From assembly GCA_964019055.1 (NCBI GenBank), contig OZ025214.1, positions 3,896,858 through 3,960,857 of the forward strand: a stretch of 64,000 nucleotides of DNA, written 5' to 3'. The position numbers and the translations under genes are program-made. The notes beneath the pieces are model-generated. The model saw only the letters and a list, made by a program, of their open reading frames with translations, ran no database searches and was not told the origin of the DNA. This DNA comes from Anthopleura xanthogrammica (lineage: Eukaryota; Cnidaria; Anthozoa; Actiniaria; Actiniidae). Below, one piece after another: positions 63,101 to 64,000 of the stretch; position 1 is the stretch's first letter, and each line of letters starts with the position of its first letter.

Positions 63101-64000
63101 TATCCTATTTGTTAAGAAATCTGTCATTATTCAGAGGGGGTGGGGTGGTGAAAAATTTGGCATGCCAAAACTTTCCCAAACCTAACTTTATGTGACACAA
63201 ACTCTACCAACCCCTACCCCCTTATCCTCCTTAATGGTAACCCATTTTTCTAATTTATTAATTATAATTTATAAATCTATTAATTTTCTACAGGAGAGAG
63301 ATTAGAGAATGGAATTCAGAAGGCACACCTACTTGAATCCGATGAAGCTTTGGTCTTATCTGCTACTGATAAGTTTGTTGATGATTCTCTTTCAAGTAAG
63401 GATTCTCGTCAACTTCTCAGAGTTGATTATGCATTATAACTGTAGAGCTTTGGCTCACCAACGTATCATGGAAAGTTGTACTATATGCCAACTAGAGAAG
63501 GGGGGTTTCCTGGGTACTTGATATATACTCTGATTCCAGACAAGGAGAGTTCCAGAGTTGAATGCAAGACATACATGTAATATCTTTAAGATCGTAAAAT
63601 TTAAGATTTGTTATTACTAGGGCCAACCAATCCTGTCCTCACAATTTTAGTTCTGCTGTACCATTGTGCTTCAAAGAAGGCTCATACTTTTTTTTAAAAG
63701 TTTTTTAAAAAAGTTTCATTCTTTCATCAATTTATTGCTAGAATTCTTTATGTCCTAAGTGCAAAAGAATGGCTGTAAATTATAAACATTTCTGACAATG
63801 TGTATGGAATATCTCAACAGAAAAGGTTGAAAGGTGCCCAGGTGATCGATGGATGATCCTTGGACCAGTGTCTTATATTCCACCCATACAGGTGAAAGTA
63901 GTTACTAAAAGGTAAACATATACTATCAATCACATCTTAGCACAACTAACTGAATGGAAAACCTCACTTTTTATTGAACCCTGCAGACCTGTGCCTGGGG
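57178..64000 (+). CDS. MVP: Major vault protein, N-terminal part (runs off window)
   Basis: Thirteen exons join in frame for about 380 residues: 57178-57231, 57863-57996, 58616-58682, 59054-59108, 59710-59867, 60508-60599, 61433-61502, 61772-61866, 62295-62361, 62941-63082, 63294-63395, 63821-63911, 63987-64000 (cut). MVP is the cytoplasmic shell protein of the vault ribonucleoprotein particle. The start [14 protein letters not shown] matches the family's opening. The vault repeat marks recur: [87 protein letters not shown]. Splice sites are consensus and every junction keeps frame. The shoulder, coiled-coil cap helix and C-terminus lie beyond the window. Introns contain several MITEs. Confidence 0.95.
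58045..58075. repeat. Poly-G run (MVP intron 2)
   Basis: About 19 consecutive Gs after TAGTG. Similar G or C runs occur near 8510, 28690 and 59615. Confidence 0.9.
58785..58985. repeat. CCAC/CTAT tetranucleotide-rich tract (MVP intron 3)
   Basis: Degenerate CACCTATCCACCCA-type repeats. Frames through it (PTHPFTYPP) are artefacts. Confidence 0.85.
59432..59662. mobile_element. 231-bp MITE with 8-bp target duplication (MVP intron 4)
   Basis: Termini AGGGTTCTGAAG and CTTCAGGACCCT (one mismatch). CATTAGTG flanks both sides (59424-59431, 59663-59670). An 8-bp duplication fits hAT-like transposition. The interior is a variably repeated TCCCAGTCC/AATCCC sequence with a C run. A related fragment lies at 37143-37260. 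Confidence 0.85.
60891..61075 (+). repeat. Dispersed SINE-like repeat (MVP intron 6)
   Basis: Contains TTTTTATGGAGGGAGGAAAA, AACCTGGAAAAAAACCCTC, then a GATCAAACCCAGGACC segment and CACTATGCCACCC. The last parts resemble tRNA-derived box sequences, hence SINE-like. Confidence 0.55.
61597..61722. mobile_element. MITE with GAGTCC...TCTTGAACC arms (MVP intron 7)
   Basis: GAGTCCCCATTATCTTGAAC on the left is complemented by GTTCAAGATATAGCAGGACTC on the right. A weaker relative is visible near 50815-50920 in DCLRE1A intron 10. Confidence 0.65.
61955..62110. mobile_element. MITE with CAGGGGCGGC termini (MVP intron 8)
   Basis: CAGGGGCGGCGCAG and CTGTGCCGCCCCTG at the ends; the inside has two copies of TTTTTCAAAAAGTTGT. 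ATCAT is present on both sides. Confidence 0.8.
62598..62781. mobile_element. MITE with CAGGGCTTGAAATAG termini (MVP intron 9)
   Basis: Left CAGGGCTTGAAATAG, right CTATTTTGAGCCCTG; the ends look hAT-like. No target duplication settled. Confidence 0.7.

Overview
This is animal nuclear DNA: AT-rich and intron-bearing, with GT-AG introns, dense small inverted-repeat transposons, a BEL/Pao retrotransposon fragment and simple repeats. No bacterial or viral gene organisation is visible. The gene set (a local burst of TRIM genes, DCLRE1A/SNM1A, fused UMPS, cyclin J, major vault protein) and the repeat types suggest a marine invertebrate, most likely an anthozoan cnidarian (coral or sea anemone). That placement is inference from style, not a database match.

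Left part, 1-39.7 kb: a tandem array of TRIM genes, all on the minus strand. Each has a 62-codon RING exon, a ~91-107 bp intron and one large exon carrying B-box 1, B-box 2, coiled coil and a filamin-type Ig domain, the TRIM45-like order without NHL or B30.2. Eight copies are open end to end (5478-7176, 10219-11917, 15344-17036, 18989-20744, 24127-25825, 30805-32520, 34490-36012, 37973-39703). One is a frameshifted pseudogene (1620-3360). There is an orphan RING-exon relic (~33.9 kb) and a 3'-end relic cut by a BEL/Pao fragment (~28.2 kb). The N-terminal two thirds are nearly uniform. The filamin domain comes in two types, and type A carries a hypervariable insertion loop. Spacers are themselves duplicated in blocks. 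Two blocks of ~4.5 kb (9.0-13.5 and 22.9-27.4 kb) are almost identical. Several copies share an upstream promoter-like module (CRE, TATA, Staf/ZNF143-like site, then a splice donor) ~1-1.4 kb before the start codon. I infer a 5' non-coding exon there.

Middle, 41.4-53.1 kb: a three-exon leucine-rich-repeat gene (minus) with a BC-box-like N-terminus lies head to head with an 11-exon DCLRE1A (SNM1A) gene (plus). In the latter, UBZ zinc finger, PIP box, metallo-beta-lactamase and beta-CASP motifs are all readable across in-frame splice junctions. An intronless, complete UMPS gene follows.

Right part, 55.1-64 kb: a three-exon cyclin J gene (minus) lies head to head with the first 13 exons of MVP (plus), which runs off the window. 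These single-copy genes have housekeeping roles: interstrand-crosslink repair, pyrimidine synthesis, cell cycle, vault particle. Their introns are full of MITEs, several with visible target-site duplications. The TRIM array is the accessory, fast-changing part, and is the best candidate for a lineage-specific recognition or ubiquitin-ligase system.
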